Notes: generated from the sequence alone by a model not told the origin. A stretch of 64,000 nucleotides of DNA from Janthinobacterium lividum (GCF_011601275.1 NZ_JAAOLY010000007.1:62001-126000); one strand, 5' to 3'; positions 19,341 through 28,243 are shown, counted from the stretch's first letter. A program made the numbers and translations.

Positions 19341-20639
19341 TTACTTGCCGGTGCGTGCGCGTGCCACGGCCGCTTCCAGATTCGTCCAGGCCGGCTGGTG
19401 GCTGCGGCTGCGGCGCAGATAGGCGACCAGCTGGGCCACGTCGTTGTCCGTCAGCGAGGCGGCAAAGCCGGGCATCAGCACGCCGGACATGGCCTCGTCC
19501 TTGCTCAAGCCGTGCAATATCACCTGGATCAGGTTGGCGGGATCGGGCGCGCTGACGGCGCTGTTCAGGCTCAGTTCCGGCCGCAGGGCCGCAGGCTTGC
19601 CATCGCTGTTCGAATGGCACGACGCGCAGGCGGCCACGTACAGGCTGGCGCCACGGTCATTGTCGACCAGGCTGACGCGCTGCGAGCGGGCGATGCCGGC
19701 CTTTACCACGGTATCGGTATCCACCTGGCGCTGCTCCGCCCCGGCCACGCCGGCAAAATACGTTGCCAGCGCGCGGATATCGCTATCGGGCGAAGCGCCC
19801 ATGCCTTCGTGCACGACGGCCGACATGGGTCCGGCCGCCACGCCGTGCAAGGCCGTCGCCCCCGTGCGCAAAAAGGCGTACAGCTCGTCCTGCGTCCACG
19901 GCAAGGGCGCCGTGTTGGCGCTGGTCAAGGCCGGCGCATACCAGTGGTCGATGGCCGCGCCCAGATAGGACGAACCGGCCAGCTCGGCGCCCAGCGCATT
20001 GCGCGGCGTGTGGCAGGCGGCGCAATGGGCCAGGCCTTCGGCAAGGTAGCGGCCCCGGTTCCAGTCCAGGCCTTGCGCGGGATTCAGCTGAAAGCCGGCC
20101 GGCTTGAAAAACAGCAGCTTCCAGCCTGCCTGCAAGGGCCGCAAGTTCAGGGGGAAAGGCACGCTGTTGGCGGGCGCCACCGCATACACGGGCGGGCGCG
20201 TCATGAAATACGCGTACAAGGCCGTCAAATCCGTATCCGAGACGAGGTTGAAATGGGTGTACGGAAAGACAGGATACAAATGGGCGCCGTCGCGGCCCAC
20301 GCCTTCGCGCATAGCGCGCTGGAAGGCGGCCAGCGACCAGCGGCCGATGCCCGTTTGCCTGTCCGGCGTGATGTTCGTCGCATAGATCGTGCCGAACGGC
20401 GTGGCCAGGCCGTGGCCGCCCGCGTACTCGGCGCCGCCCTGGGCCGTGTGGCAGGCGGCGCAATTGCCCATGCCGGCCAGGATGCGCCCACGCTCCACCA
20501 CTTGCGGGGAAAATGCCGTGGCGGCAGGCGGATCGATGGGCGCCAGCGCGGGGCGCCAGTAATACAGATACGCGGCCAGGGCCGCCACGATGAGCAATGC
20601 CAGCGACAGCAGCAGGCCGGTGAAGATTTTCTTGAGCAA
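19341..20639 (-). CDS. triheme cytochrome c of the molybdenum hydroxylase
   Basis: A 432-residue membrane-anchored cytochrome with an uncleaved N-terminal helix (about 6-27) and three CxxCH heme sites: NCAACHT (about 59), HCAACHT (about 208) and SCASCHS (about 340). The layout matches the cytochrome subunit of three-component periplasmic aldehyde and nicotinate dehydrogenases, which passes electrons to ubiquinone or an oxidase. It is the first gene of the operon with the 2Fe-2S and Mo subunits. I saw no ModE-like box in its upstream region. Confidence 0.92.
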   Translation of the reverse strand: MLKKIFTGLLLSLALLIVAALAAYLYYWRPALAPIDPPAATAFSPQVVERGRILAGMGNCAACHTAQGGAEYAGGHGLATPFGTIYATNITPDRQTGIGRWSLAAFQRAMREGVGRDGAHLYPVFPYTHFNLVSDTDLTALYAYFMTRPPVYAVAPANSVPFPLNLRPLQAGWKLLFFKPAGFQLNPAQGLDWNRGRYLAEGLAHCAACHTPRNALGAELAGSSYLGAAIDHWYAPALTSANTAPLPWTQDELYAFLRTGATALHGVAAGPMSAVVHEGMGASPDSDIRALATYFAGVAGAEQRQVDTDTVVKAGIARSQRVSLVDNDRGASLYVAACASCHSNSDGKPAALRPELSLNSAVSAPDPANLIQVILHGLSKDEAMSGVLMPGFAASLTDNDVAQLVAYLRRSRSHQPAWTNLEAAVARARTGK

Positions 20640-20829
20640 AACAGGAGTCCGGTAAAAGGCCAGGCACGCGCCTGCCGCGCACGGACGGCAACAGCAGGGC
20701 AGATTGTGACAATGAATGGGAGAATCTTACCGCGATTGTGACTTGTTGTATGTACGCAATGACACGCAGGCCGTGCCCGCAGGCGGGCCGCACCTTATAA
20801 TCAGCGTTTCAGCACGCCGCCGCTCCTTC

Positions 20830-22482
20830 ATGCATACCGTTACCATCATCCTCATCCTCGTATTGACCGTCGTCCTGTGCGGCTTTCTCGCCCGCTCGCG
20901 CTGGGTCAAACTGCCGTTGCCGCTGATCCAGATCGCCGGCGGCACCGGATTGGCCGTGTTTGGCGTGCAAGTGCCGCTCGATCCCGACATTTTCTTCCTG
21001 CTCTTCATCCCGCCGCTGCTGTTTCTCGATGGCTGGCGCATTCCCAAGGGCGCCTTCTTTTCCGACGCACGCTCGATCCTGATGCTGGCCATCGGCCTCG
21101 TGCTGTTTACCGTGCTGGGCATGGGCTTTTTCATCGACTGGCTGATTCCCAGCGTGCCGCTGGCCGTCGCCTTCGCGCTGGGCGCCATCCTGTCGCCGAC
21201 GGACCCCGTGGCCGTGTCGGCGATCGCCGCCGGCAATCCGATCCCGCCGCGCCTGATGCACATCCTCGAAGGCGAATCCCTGCTCAACGACGCGTCGGGC
21301 CTCGTCTGCTTCACGTTTGCCGTGGGCGCCATGATGACGGGCGGCTTTTCCATCGGCGCTGCTTCGCTGAGTTTCCTGCAGGAAGCGGGTGGCGGCATCG
21401 TCATCGGCCTGGCCATTTCGTGGGGTGTGGGCCTGGCGAATAAATGGCTGGTGAGCAAGGTTGGCGAAGAGCCGGGCCTGCAAATCCTCATCAGCATCCT
21501 GATCCCGTTCGCCGCCTACCTGGGTGCCGAGCAGATCCACGGCTCCGGCATCCTGGCCGCCGCCACGGCGGGCGTGTCCATGCATTATGCCGACCTGATC
21601 GGCCGCCCGCTGGCCGCCACGCGCACCCAGCGCAAGGCCGTGTGGGATACCGTGCAACTGGTCTTGAATGGCGTGATCTTCGTCATGCTGGGCGCGCAGC
21701 TGCCCACCACCGTTGCCGGTTTGCCGGCCGCATCGGCCGAAATCGGCGCCGGCAGCGCCTGGAAACTGCCCCTGTTCGTCGTCGCCATCACGGTGGGGCT
21801 GACCTTCATGCGCTTCCTCTGGGTCTTCATTTCCATGAAACTGACCCTGTTCAAGCACCACAAGAAGGTGGCGGGGGAACCGAAGGACGCGGCGCTGCTG
21901 GCGCGCCCCAGCCTGCGCCTGCTGCTGGTGGCGTCGTTCGCGGGCGTGCGCGGCGCGCTGACGCTGGCCGGCATTTTGACGCTGCCCTTGTTCTTGCCTG
22001 ACGGCACGCGCTTCCCCGCGCGCGACCTCGTCATCTTTCTGGCCATGGGCGTGATTTTGCTGTCGCTGCTGCTGGCCAGCGTCACCCTGCCCCTGCTGAC
22101 CAAGGGCCTCGTGTTCGCGCCGCCCGCGCGCCGCTCGACGGAAGAGCGCAACGCCCGCGCCGCTGCCGCCGAAGCGGCCATCGCACGGCTGGAAAAAGTG
22201 TGCGAAGGCATCGACAAGAATGACAAGCAGCAAGTCGTCACGGAAGCGGCCAACCGCCTGATCGAAGCCTACCGCCGCCGCCTCGCGTACGGCGAAAGCA
22301 GCAACGACGAGGCGGTGCGGCTGCAGGAACTGGCCAAGGCCGAACGGGCGCTACGCCTGGAAGCGCTCAATGCCGAGCGCGATGAGTTGTTCCGCCGCCG
22401 CATCTCGGGTGAACTGGACGACACCATCCATTTGCGCCTGCTGCGCGAAATCGACTTGCTGGAAGCGACACTGGAAGAATAG
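20830..22482 (+). CDS. Na+/H+ antiporter (CPA1 family)
   Basis: A 550-residue inner-membrane antiporter with about 12 hydrophobic segments up to residue 430 and a soluble C-terminal tail rich in Ala, Glu and Arg that is probably helical. Family motifs are FFLLFIPPLLFLDGW, GAILSPTDPVAVSAI (the ion-binding region), EGESLLNDASG and FAGVRGALTLA. It exchanges Na+ (or K+) for protons to control pH and salt. I chose the ATG at 20830 because the upstream in-frame part is polar and not conserved-looking. Confidence 0.92.
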   Translation: MHTVTIILILVLTVVLCGFLARSRWVKLPLPLIQIAGGTGLAVFGVQVPLDPDIFFLLFIPPLLFLDGWRIPKGAFFSDARSILMLAIGLVLFTVLGMGFFIDWLIPSVPLAVAFALGAILSPTDPVAVSAIAAGNPIPPRLMHILEGESLLNDASGLVCFTFAVGAMMTGGFSIGAASLSFLQEAGGGIVIGLAISWGVGLANKWLVSKVGEEPGLQILISILIPFAAYLGAEQIHGSGILAAATAGVSMHYADLIGRPLAATRTQRKAVWDTVQLVLNGVIFVMLGAQLPTTVAGLPAASAEIGAGSAWKLPLFVVAITVGLTFMRFLWVFISMKLTLFKHHKKVAGEPKDAALLARPSLRLLLVASFAGVRGALTLAGILTLPLFLPDGTRFPARDLVIFLAMGVILLSLLLASVTLPLLTKGLVFAPPARRSTEERNARAAAAEAAIARLEKVCEGIDKNDKQQVVTEAANRLIEAYRRRLAYGESSNDEAVRLQELAKAERALRLEALNAERDELFRRRISGELDDTIHLRLLREIDLLEATLEE

Positions 22483-22533
22483 CAACACTTTGACGCGTGA
22501 TGACAGTGTTGGCAAGTAATTCTCATGGTAAAG

Positions 22534-22563
22534 AATGCAAGTTTTTATATTCGTGTTTATAAT
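22534..22563 (+). promoter_or_regulatory. possible promoter of the yfiR-yfiN-yfiB unit
   Basis: A consensus -10 TATAAT lies at 22558-22563 in an AT-rich stretch (22520-22575) that stands out from the surroundings. The -35 position holds only a weak match (AATGCA). The first gene starts 114 bases downstream, leaving a long leader with no recognised structure. Confidence 0.4.
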
Positions 22564-22676
22564 GCAAGGTTTATGGCGTCATGCCGTGATTTACTTTCAA
22601 CAGAGACTTCCGTAGAGTCTGTGTTGCTGAGTAACTAGTTGAATAGCCACCAGACCTGCATAAAGACACCGACGCC

Positions 22677-23255
22677 GTGCCCTCCTCCCCTCGCCACCGG
22701 CAGCGCCCCGCGCCGCCCGTTCTGCTCGCCGTGCTGTTGGCGTCGCTGCTCGTCTGCGGCGCCCTGGCGCCGTGCGCGGCGTGGGCGCAAACGGGCGCGA
22801 CGGCCGACGCCAGGCGTCCGGCCGAGGTGGCCCAGGTTCTGTTTGGCATCATCAGTTATGTGCGCTGGCCCGTGGCGCGCCAGGAAGTGCGCGTCTGCAT
22901 GCTCGGTGCGCCCCGCTATGGCGCGGCCATCGTCGACACGCCCGCCTCGAACCTGGGCCAGCGCATCCGCGTGAAAATCCCGACGGCGGCCAGCACGCCC
23001 AGCGAATGCGACGTCGTCTACATGGGCAGCCTGCCCGAGGGCGAACGCGAACATCTGCTGGCGCAGATCATCGGCAAGCCGATTTTGTCGGTCGCAGAGC
23101 CGGGCACGTCCTGCCCGGTGGGCACCATGTTCTGCCTGCGCCTTGCCGAGGCGCAGATCGGTTTTGACGTCAACCTCGACGCCATCGCCCGCAGCGGCCT
23201 GCGCGTACATCCGAACGCCTTGCAAATTGCACGTCGCAAGGGACCGCCGCCATGA
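22677..23255 (+). CDS. yfiR: YfiR-family periplasmic regulator (DUF4154)
   Basis: A 192-residue secreted protein. The signal peptide is hydrophobic (about 14-38, ending CAAWAQ). The DUF4154 domain follows, with VLFGIISYVRWP near its start, VCMLGAP, a cysteine pair region (CDVVYMG; TSCPVGTMFCLRL) and IGFDVNLDAIARSGLRV near the end. In Pseudomonas, YfiR represses the diguanylate cyclase YfiN in the periplasm. The GTG start at 22677 has no strong ribosome site. The gene overlaps yfiN by four bases, so the pair is translated together. Confidence 0.88.
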   Translation: MPSSPRHRQRPAPPVLLAVLLASLLVCGALAPCAAWAQTGATADARRPAEVAQVLFGIISYVRWPVARQEVRVCMLGAPRYGAAIVDTPASNLGQRIRVKIPTAASTPSECDVVYMGSLPEGEREHLLAQIIGKPILSVAEPGTSCPVGTMFCLRLAEAQIGFDVNLDAIARSGLRVHPNALQIARRKGPPP

Positions 23256-24523
23256 GTGCCCGCATGAGCAACAAGCCTGCCCGCCAGCCCCGTCGCACGC
23301 TCGACAGCGTGCTGCGGCGCGCGCACCTGAGCGTGTCGCTGATCGCCGTGCTGGCGGCCGGCCTGACCCTGACGGCCGTGGCGCTGCTGGCCCTGCGCGT
23401 GTATTCGGACCAGAACCTGCGCCTCGTGGCCCGTTCGATGAGCTACACGGTGGAAGGGGCCGTCGTCTTTGGCGACTCCATCGCCGCCAAGGAAGCGCTG
23501 GCCCTGATCGGCGTCAATGAAGATATCGACCAGGCGCAGGTGAGCGACACGGCCGGCCAGGTGCTGGCCCGCTGGGAACGGGGCGAACACGGCACGCGCT
23601 ACTACATCGAACGCGCGCTGACGGGCTGGATGCTGCCCGATTCGCTGACCTTTCCCATCACGCGCAATGATCAGGCCATCGGCAGCATCAAACTGGTGCC
23701 GCACAGCCGCAGCCTGCTGCCCTTCCTGCTCAGCGGCCTGACCTGCCTGCTCGCCTGCCTGGTGCTGAGCCTGGTCGTCGCCGTGCGCCTGTCGCGCAGC
23801 ATGGAAACGGAGATCACGTCGCCCCTGCGCCACCTGGCAGAAACGGCCCACCGCGTGCGGCGCGACCGCTCGTTCGAACTGCGCGTGCCGCCCGCCAATA
23901 TTGCCGAGCTGAACCAGATCAATGACGACTTCAACGCCCTGCTCGATGAACTGGAAGCGTGGCAAAGCCATCTGCAAAAGGAACACGCCTCGCTGTCGCA
24001 CCGCGCCAACCACGACAGCCTGACGGGCCTGTCGAACCGCGCCTTCATGGAAGCGGAGCTGGAACGCGCCATCCTCGAAGCGCGGGTCGGCAATGGCAAG
24101 GTGGCCGTGCTGTTCCTCGACAGCGACCGTTTCAAGTACATCAACGACACCTTCGGCCATGCCTCGGGAGACCGGGTGCTGGTGACGATCGCCGCGCGCA
24201 TCAAGCAGCAATTGCGCGAAGGCGACCTGGTGGCGCGCCTGGGCGGCGACGAATTCGCCATCGTGCTCAAGCCGCTGCGCAACAGCAGCGACGCCATGCA
24301 CATCGCCGACAACATCATCGCCGCCATGGCGCAAGCCATTGAACTGCCCACCGGCAACAGCATCGTCAGTTCGCTGACCATCGGCGTGGCCGTCTTCCCC
24401 GATCACGCCATCGACGCCATCTCGCTGGTCGGCGCGGCGGACGAAGCCATGTACCGCGCCAAGCAGGCGCAGCGCGGCACGCGCCAGGTAGCGCGTCTGC
24501 CGCAACCCCATACTCACCCCTGA
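23252..24523 (+). CDS. yfiN: diguanylate cyclase YfiN
   Basis: A 423-residue inner-membrane protein that makes cyclic di-GMP from GTP. Order: first membrane helix (about 25-48), a periplasmic CHASE8-like domain (about 50-145), second helix (about 150-178), a HAMP linker, then a GGDEF domain starting HDSLTGLSNRAF. The active site is intact (RLGGDEFAIVL), and the inhibitory I-site RxxD (REGD) lies five residues before it, so product inhibition is expected. YfiR and YfiB on either side form its known periplasmic control system. The gene order here is R-N-B. Confidence 0.93.
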   Translation: MSARMSNKPARQPRRTLDSVLRRAHLSVSLIAVLAAGLTLTAVALLALRVYSDQNLRLVARSMSYTVEGAVVFGDSIAAKEALALIGVNEDIDQAQVSDTAGQVLARWERGEHGTRYYIERALTGWMLPDSLTFPITRNDQAIGSIKLVPHSRSLLPFLLSGLTCLLACLVLSLVVAVRLSRSMETEITSPLRHLAETAHRVRRDRSFELRVPPANIAELNQINDDFNALLDELEAWQSHLQKEHASLSHRANHDSLTGLSNRAFMEAELERAILEARVGNGKVAVLFLDSDRFKYINDTFGHASGDRVLVTIAARIKQQLREGDLVARLGGDEFAIVLKPLRNSSDAMHIADNIIAAMAQAIELPTGNSIVSSLTIGVAVFPDHAIDAISLVGAADEAMYRAKQAQRGTRQVARLPQPHTHP

Positions 24524-24539
24524 ACCAAGGAGCAACACC

Positions 24540-25043
24540 ATGCAGTTTATCTACAAGCAATTACGTCTCGGCTTCCTCGGCTTGTTCTTCATGGGCCTGC
24601 TGGCCGCCTGCCAGAGCACGCCTGAAGTGAAATCGCCGTTCAATGCGGAACAGATCGCCACCCTGAAAGACCAGGGCTTCCGCCAGACGGACGAAGGCTG
24701 GGAGCTGAGCTTCACGGACAAGCTGCTGTTCGAATTCGACGCCGCCAAACTGACGCCGCCAAGCCGCAGCGCCATCCAGAAGATCAGCGCCGCCCTGCTG
24801 AAAGTGGGCATTACCCACATGCGCGTGGAGGGCCATACGGATAACGAAGGCACGGAAGCGTACAACAACAAGCTGTCGCTGGCGCGCGCCAATATGGTGG
24901 CCGATGCGATGAGCGCAACGGGCATTGCACGCGATAACATCGTCGTCAAGGGCCTGGGCATGAGCAAACCCGTGGCATCGAACGCCACCAAGGCGGGCAA
25001 GGCGGAAAACCGCCGCGTCACCATCATCGTTTCGGCGCCTTGA
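24540..25043 (+). CDS. yfiB: OmpA-family outer-membrane lipoprotein YfiB
   Basis: A 167-residue lipoprotein. The lipobox LLAAC sets the lipidated Cys at about residue 24. An OmpA-like peptidoglycan-binding domain covers the rest, with the pattern VEGHTDNEGTEAYNNKLSLARA and VKGLGMSKPVASN...ENRRVTI. In the YfiBNR system YfiB captures YfiR and so releases YfiN activity under envelope stress. AAGGAGCAACACC is the ribosome site. The stop overlaps a TTG in frame with the gluconokinase gene. Confidence 0.92.
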   Translation: MQFIYKQLRLGFLGLFFMGLLAACQSTPEVKSPFNAEQIATLKDQGFRQTDEGWELSFTDKLLFEFDAAKLTPPSRSAIQKISAALLKVGITHMRVEGHTDNEGTEAYNNKLSLARANMVADAMSATGIARDNIVVKGLGMSKPVASNATKAGKAENRRVTIIVSAP

Positions 25044-25045
25044 AC

Positions 25046-25546
25046 ATGGGCGTGCCCGCCGTGCGCTGGGTCGTGATGGGCGTGTCCGGCTGCGGCAAGA
25101 GCGCAGTCGGCAGCCTGCTGGCCGACGCCTTGCACGTGCCCTACGTGGAGGGCGACGACGTGCACTCCCCGGAAAACGTGGCCAAGATGGCGGCCGGCAC
25201 TCCCCTCGACGATGCCGACCGGGCCGGCTGGCTGGACGCCCTGCGCAAGCGCATCGCCACGGCCCGCGCGCAGGACAGCGGCCTCGTCGTCTCCTGCTCG
25301 GCCCTGAAGCGCGCCTACCGCGACGTGCTGCGCGAGGGCGACCCGGCCCTGCGCTTTGCCCACCTGGACGGCCCGCGCGCCGTGCTGGAAAACCGCTTGC
25401 AGCGCCCCGGCCATTTCATGCCGTCCAGCCTGCTCGACAGCCAGCTGGCCACCCTGCAGCCCCTGCAGGCGGACGAAGCCGGCATCGTGCTCGACATCCG
25501 CCAGCCGCTGGCCGTGCTGGTCGAACAGATCCTGCAAGCGCCCTGA
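25046..25546 (+). CDS. gntK: gluconokinase
   Basis: A 166-residue P-loop kinase that phosphorylates gluconate to 6-phosphogluconate, feeding the Entner-Doudoroff and pentose phosphate routes. It has the Walker A GVSGCGKSAVG (about 12-22), EGDDVHSPENVAKMAAGTPLDD (substrate region), VVSCSALKRAYRDVLR and HFMPSSLLDSQLATLQPL. An upstream TTG at 25040 overlaps the yfiB stop, but the ATG at 25046 is a more likely start. The close spacing behind yfiB suggests co-transcription, with no obvious functional link. Confidence 0.92.
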   Translation: MGVPAVRWVVMGVSGCGKSAVGSLLADALHVPYVEGDDVHSPENVAKMAAGTPLDDADRAGWLDALRKRIATARAQDSGLVVSCSALKRAYRDVLREGDPALRFAHLDGPRAVLENRLQRPGHFMPSSLLDSQLATLQPLQADEAGIVLDIRQPLAVLVEQILQAP

Positions 25547-25617
25547 CCGGCGGCCGCGCGGCTGGACAGCCCGCGGCCCCCTGTGTAGACTGGCGCGCAC
25601 TTTCATGAGGGATTTTT

Positions 25618-25935
25618 ATGAGCACACCAACGACAAAACCAGCACCGGGCCCGGAATTCTGGGAACGCGCCGACCAGGTCATCGCCCTGGCCAATGAACA
25701 ATGCATGCACAGCGGCGGCAATGAAGTGGCCACCTCGCTGCTGTACGCGGCCGCCCGCTTCAACGCCTTCCTCGTCGCCAGCAAGAGCAACGACGTAGCC
25801 AGGATGCAGGAAGAAAAGGAAGGCGCCGTGGCCTTCTTCACGGAACAGTACAAGCGCATGCTGACCGACAACTTCAACGACTACATCACCAACTTCGACA
25901 AGTACACGCAACCGTCGTCGGCCCCCAAGGGTTGA
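25618..25935 (+). CDS. DUF3144 protein
   Basis: A 105-residue cytoplasmic protein of a family known only from sequence. The core EFWERADQVIALANEQC, then ATSLLYAAARFNAFLVA and FFTEQYKRMLTDNFNDYI is typical. It is mostly helical, with no membrane segment. GAGGGATTTTT precedes the ATG. The stop overlaps the start of the desaturase-like gene (TGATG), indicating coupling. The function is unknown. Confidence 0.85.
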   Translation: MSTPTTKPAPGPEFWERADQVIALANEQCMHSGGNEVATSLLYAAARFNAFLVASKSNDVARMQEEKEGAVAFFTEQYKRMLTDNFNDYITNFDKYTQPSSAPKG

Positions 25936-26876
25936 TGACGGCGGCCAGCCTGGACAGCCACCGCGCCCGCGCCACCCACGCCGACAGCGTGCTGGAAGGC
26001 ACGGTGCGCTTTGCTCCTTTACCATCGCTATGGCTGGCGGCCATGCTGGCCGGCGCCGCGACGGGCGCCCTGCTCTTCTTCAGTTGGACCGGCCTGCTGC
26101 TGTTTGCGGCCGGCACAGCCATCGTCCTGCTGTTCGGCCACTCGCTGGGCAGCCACCGCAAACTGGTCCACGACAGCTTTCAATGCCCGCGATGGCTGGA
26201 ATACGCGCTGGTGTACCTGGGCGTGCTGGTGGGCCTCAGCGGCCCGCTGGGCCTGCTGCGCCAGCACGAGTTGCGCGACTATGCGCAGCGCCTTCCCGAT
26301 TGTCATCCTTACCTGCGCCATGGCGCAGGCTTCTGGCGTGATGCCTGGTGGCAATTGTTCTGCCGCCTGGACCTCGACCATCCGCCGCACATCGCCATCG
26401 AGCCGCGCATCGCGCACGACGGCTTTTACCGTTTTCTGGAAAGAAGCTGGATGCTGCAGCAATTGCCGTGGGCCATGCTGTTTTTCGCCTGGGGCGGCTG
26501 GGGCCTGGTCTGCTGGGGCGTGTGCGCGCGGGTCAGCGCCGGCGTGCTCGGCCATTGGCTGATCGGCTACTTCGCCCACAACCATGGGCAAATGCATTTC
26601 CATGTGGATGGCGCCGCCGTGCAGGGCAGGAATATCCGCCTGACGTCGCTGCTGACCATGGGCGAATGCTGGCACAACAACCATCACGCCTATCCGGGCT
26701 CAGCGCGGCTGGGCCTGCTGCCGGGCGAATGGGACCCGGGCTGGTGGATGCTGCTGCTGTTGCGGCGCCTGGGTCTCGTGTCCGGCCTGCGCCTGCCGCA
26801 AGACCTGGCGCCGCGGCCGGAACTGCGCCGGCTCGGCGGCGCCAACGATCAAGCGTCGTCCTGGCCTGCCAGGTAA
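25935..26876 (+). CDS. fatty acid desaturase-like membrane protein
   Basis: A 313-residue integral-membrane protein with hydrophobic segments near 35-75, 90-105 and 175-215. It carries histidine clusters of the diiron desaturase type: GHSLGSHRKLVH (about 68-79), a variant second cluster (RQHELRDYAQ...CHPYLRH) in place of the usual HRxHH, and GECWHNNHHAYPGSA (about 247-261). It therefore resembles an acyl desaturase but the middle box is divergent, so substrate and activity are uncertain. The start overlaps the DUF3144 stop by one base. Its end overlaps the convergent carbonic-anhydrase gene by 28 bases. Confidence 0.78.
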   Translation: MTAASLDSHRARATHADSVLEGTVRFAPLPSLWLAAMLAGAATGALLFFSWTGLLLFAAGTAIVLLFGHSLGSHRKLVHDSFQCPRWLEYALVYLGVLVGLSGPLGLLRQHELRDYAQRLPDCHPYLRHGAGFWRDAWWQLFCRLDLDHPPHIAIEPRIAHDGFYRFLERSWMLQQLPWAMLFFAWGGWGLVCWGVCARVSAGVLGHWLIGYFAHNHGQMHFHVDGAAVQGRNIRLTSLLTMGECWHNNHHAYPGSARLGLLPGEWDPGWWMLLLLRRLGLVSGLRLPQDLAPRPELRRLGGANDQASSWPAR

Positions 26877-27391
26877 TTGTTCTTCACGCGCACGTAGTGC
26901 TCGGCCGAATAGCGCAGGTAGGCGATCTCCGCTTCAGTGAGCGCGCGCACCTTGGCGGCCGGGCGGCCCACGTACAGGTGGCCGCTTTCCAGTACCTTGC
27001 CCGGCGACACCAAACTGCCCGCGCCCAGCATCACGTGCTTTTCCACCACCACGTCATCCATGACGATGCTGCCCATGCCGATCAGGCACTCGTCGCCGAT
27101 CGTGCAGCCGTGCAAGATCACGGAGTGGCCGATGGTCACGTACTTGCCAATGGTCAACGGTGAACCGTCGGGCTTGGCCGCGTTCTTGTGCGACACGTGG
27201 CCCATGGAAAAGTCCTGGATATTGCTGCCTTCGCCGATGACGATGCGGTTGACGTCGCCGCGCAGCACGCTGTTGCACCAGATCGAGCAGTCGTCGCCGA
27301 TCCGCACGTCGCCAATCACTTGCGCCGTGTCATGCAGGTAGACGCGCTCGCCCAGCACGGGGCGGGTATTCAGGTAGGAACTGACAGGCAT
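26849..27391 (-). CDS. gamma-carbonic anhydrase family protein
   Basis: A 180-residue left-handed beta-helix protein. Hexapeptide repeats run from about residue 15 to 140, and the zinc-binding histidines lie in MGHVSHKN and TIGHSVILHGCTIG, arranged as in YrdA/CaiE-type gamma carbonic anhydrases. The C-terminal helix (RALTEAEIAYLRYSAEHYVRV) is typical. It may hydrate CO2 or only bind zinc. The ATG at 27391 (MPVSSYLN) was chosen; another in-frame ATG at 27409 adds six residues. The 3' end overlaps the desaturase-like gene on the other strand. Confidence 0.9.
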   Translation of the reverse strand: MPVSSYLNTRPVLGERVYLHDTAQVIGDVRIGDDCSIWCNSVLRGDVNRIVIGEGSNIQDFSMGHVSHKNAAKPDGSPLTIGKYVTIGHSVILHGCTIGDECLIGMGSIVMDDVVVEKHVMLGAGSLVSPGKVLESGHLYVGRPAAKVRALTEAEIAYLRYSAEHYVRVKNNYLAGQDDA

Positions 27392-27428
27392 CGTTTTCTC
27401 ACTCTTCATTAAATTGAAACAACAGGAT

Positions 27429-28160
27429 TCACACCCAGCCGGCGGCCAGCGCGAAAATGGCCAGGCCATGGGCCAGGGACGCGCCCAGCAAGCCGGCCCG
27501 GCAATATACCAGCCCCGCCACCACGCCCTCGATCACGGTAAACACGACGATGGGCACGCCCACCTGCGTGACGGTGGTGGCGAGAAAAGCGTGGCACAGG
27601 CCAAACAGCAGGCCCGACACGAGCGCCGCGCGCCAGGCGGGCAGCCAGGCGCGCAATTGCTGCTGCAGCAAGCCGCGAAACAGCAATTCCTCATAACAGT
27701 TGGCCGCCAGCGCAAAGCCCAGCAGCAAGGGCAGCAGGGATGGCGCGACGGGCGTCAGGGACGGCAAGCCGAACAGCGCTTTCAAGCCCGCCGCCAGCGC
27801 AACGATCACGCACGCGCCCGCCACGCCCAGCAGCACGGACAGGGCCGGGCGCATGCCCAGCCAATGGATCTGGCGGCGCGCTTCGCTTTCCAGCCAGCAC
27901 GTGCTTGCCACCAGCCCCAGCGACATGGCGCCCAGCGCCAGCAAGACCAGCGGCGGCGCCGTGAAGCGCAAGCCGCCTGCCGCCACTTGCCAGTAGCCGT
28001 GCGCCGTCATCGCGTCGCGCGCCAGCACGAAAAACACGATATGCACGAGCACGCGCAGCAGCGGCACAGTGCGTGGCACCGCCAGCAGCAAGGCGGCGCA
28101 GACGAGGAAGGCAGGCGTGATCGCCAGCAGATACTGCGCCAGGGAAGTCAGGTCGGCCAT
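27429..28160 (-). CDS. CPBP-family intramembrane metalloprotease
   Basis: A 243-residue protein with about seven to eight membrane segments. The C-terminal CPBP/Abi domain has the active-site pattern NCYEELLFRGLLQQQL (about 155-170, the EExxxR motif), a histidine in GLLFGLCHAFL and another in ASLAHGLAIF, all expected catalytic positions. Members process prenylated or peptide substrates, or protect against bacteriocins; the target is unknown. It lies upstream of the carbonic-anhydrase gene on the same strand, 37 bases away. Confidence 0.88.
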   Translation of the reverse strand: MADLTSLAQYLLAITPAFLVCAALLLAVPRTVPLLRVLVHIVFFVLARDAMTAHGYWQVAAGGLRFTAPPLVLLALGAMSLGLVASTCWLESEARRQIHWLGMRPALSVLLGVAGACVIVALAAGLKALFGLPSLTPVAPSLLPLLLGFALAANCYEELLFRGLLQQQLRAWLPAWRAALVSGLLFGLCHAFLATTVTQVGVPIVVFTVIEGVVAGLVYCRAGLLGASLAHGLAIFALAAGWV

Positions 28161-28243
28161 CGCTCACATCGGGAAAAGTACAGTGCCAACGGGCACGGGC
28201 GCAGCAATTGTATGCGGCGGCTGGCAAAATGGCTATGCCGTTG

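Noticed and set aside
20640-20829. ModE-like box upstream of the molybdenum hydroxylase operon
   Set aside because: I looked for TATATA-N6-TATATA in this region and found none.
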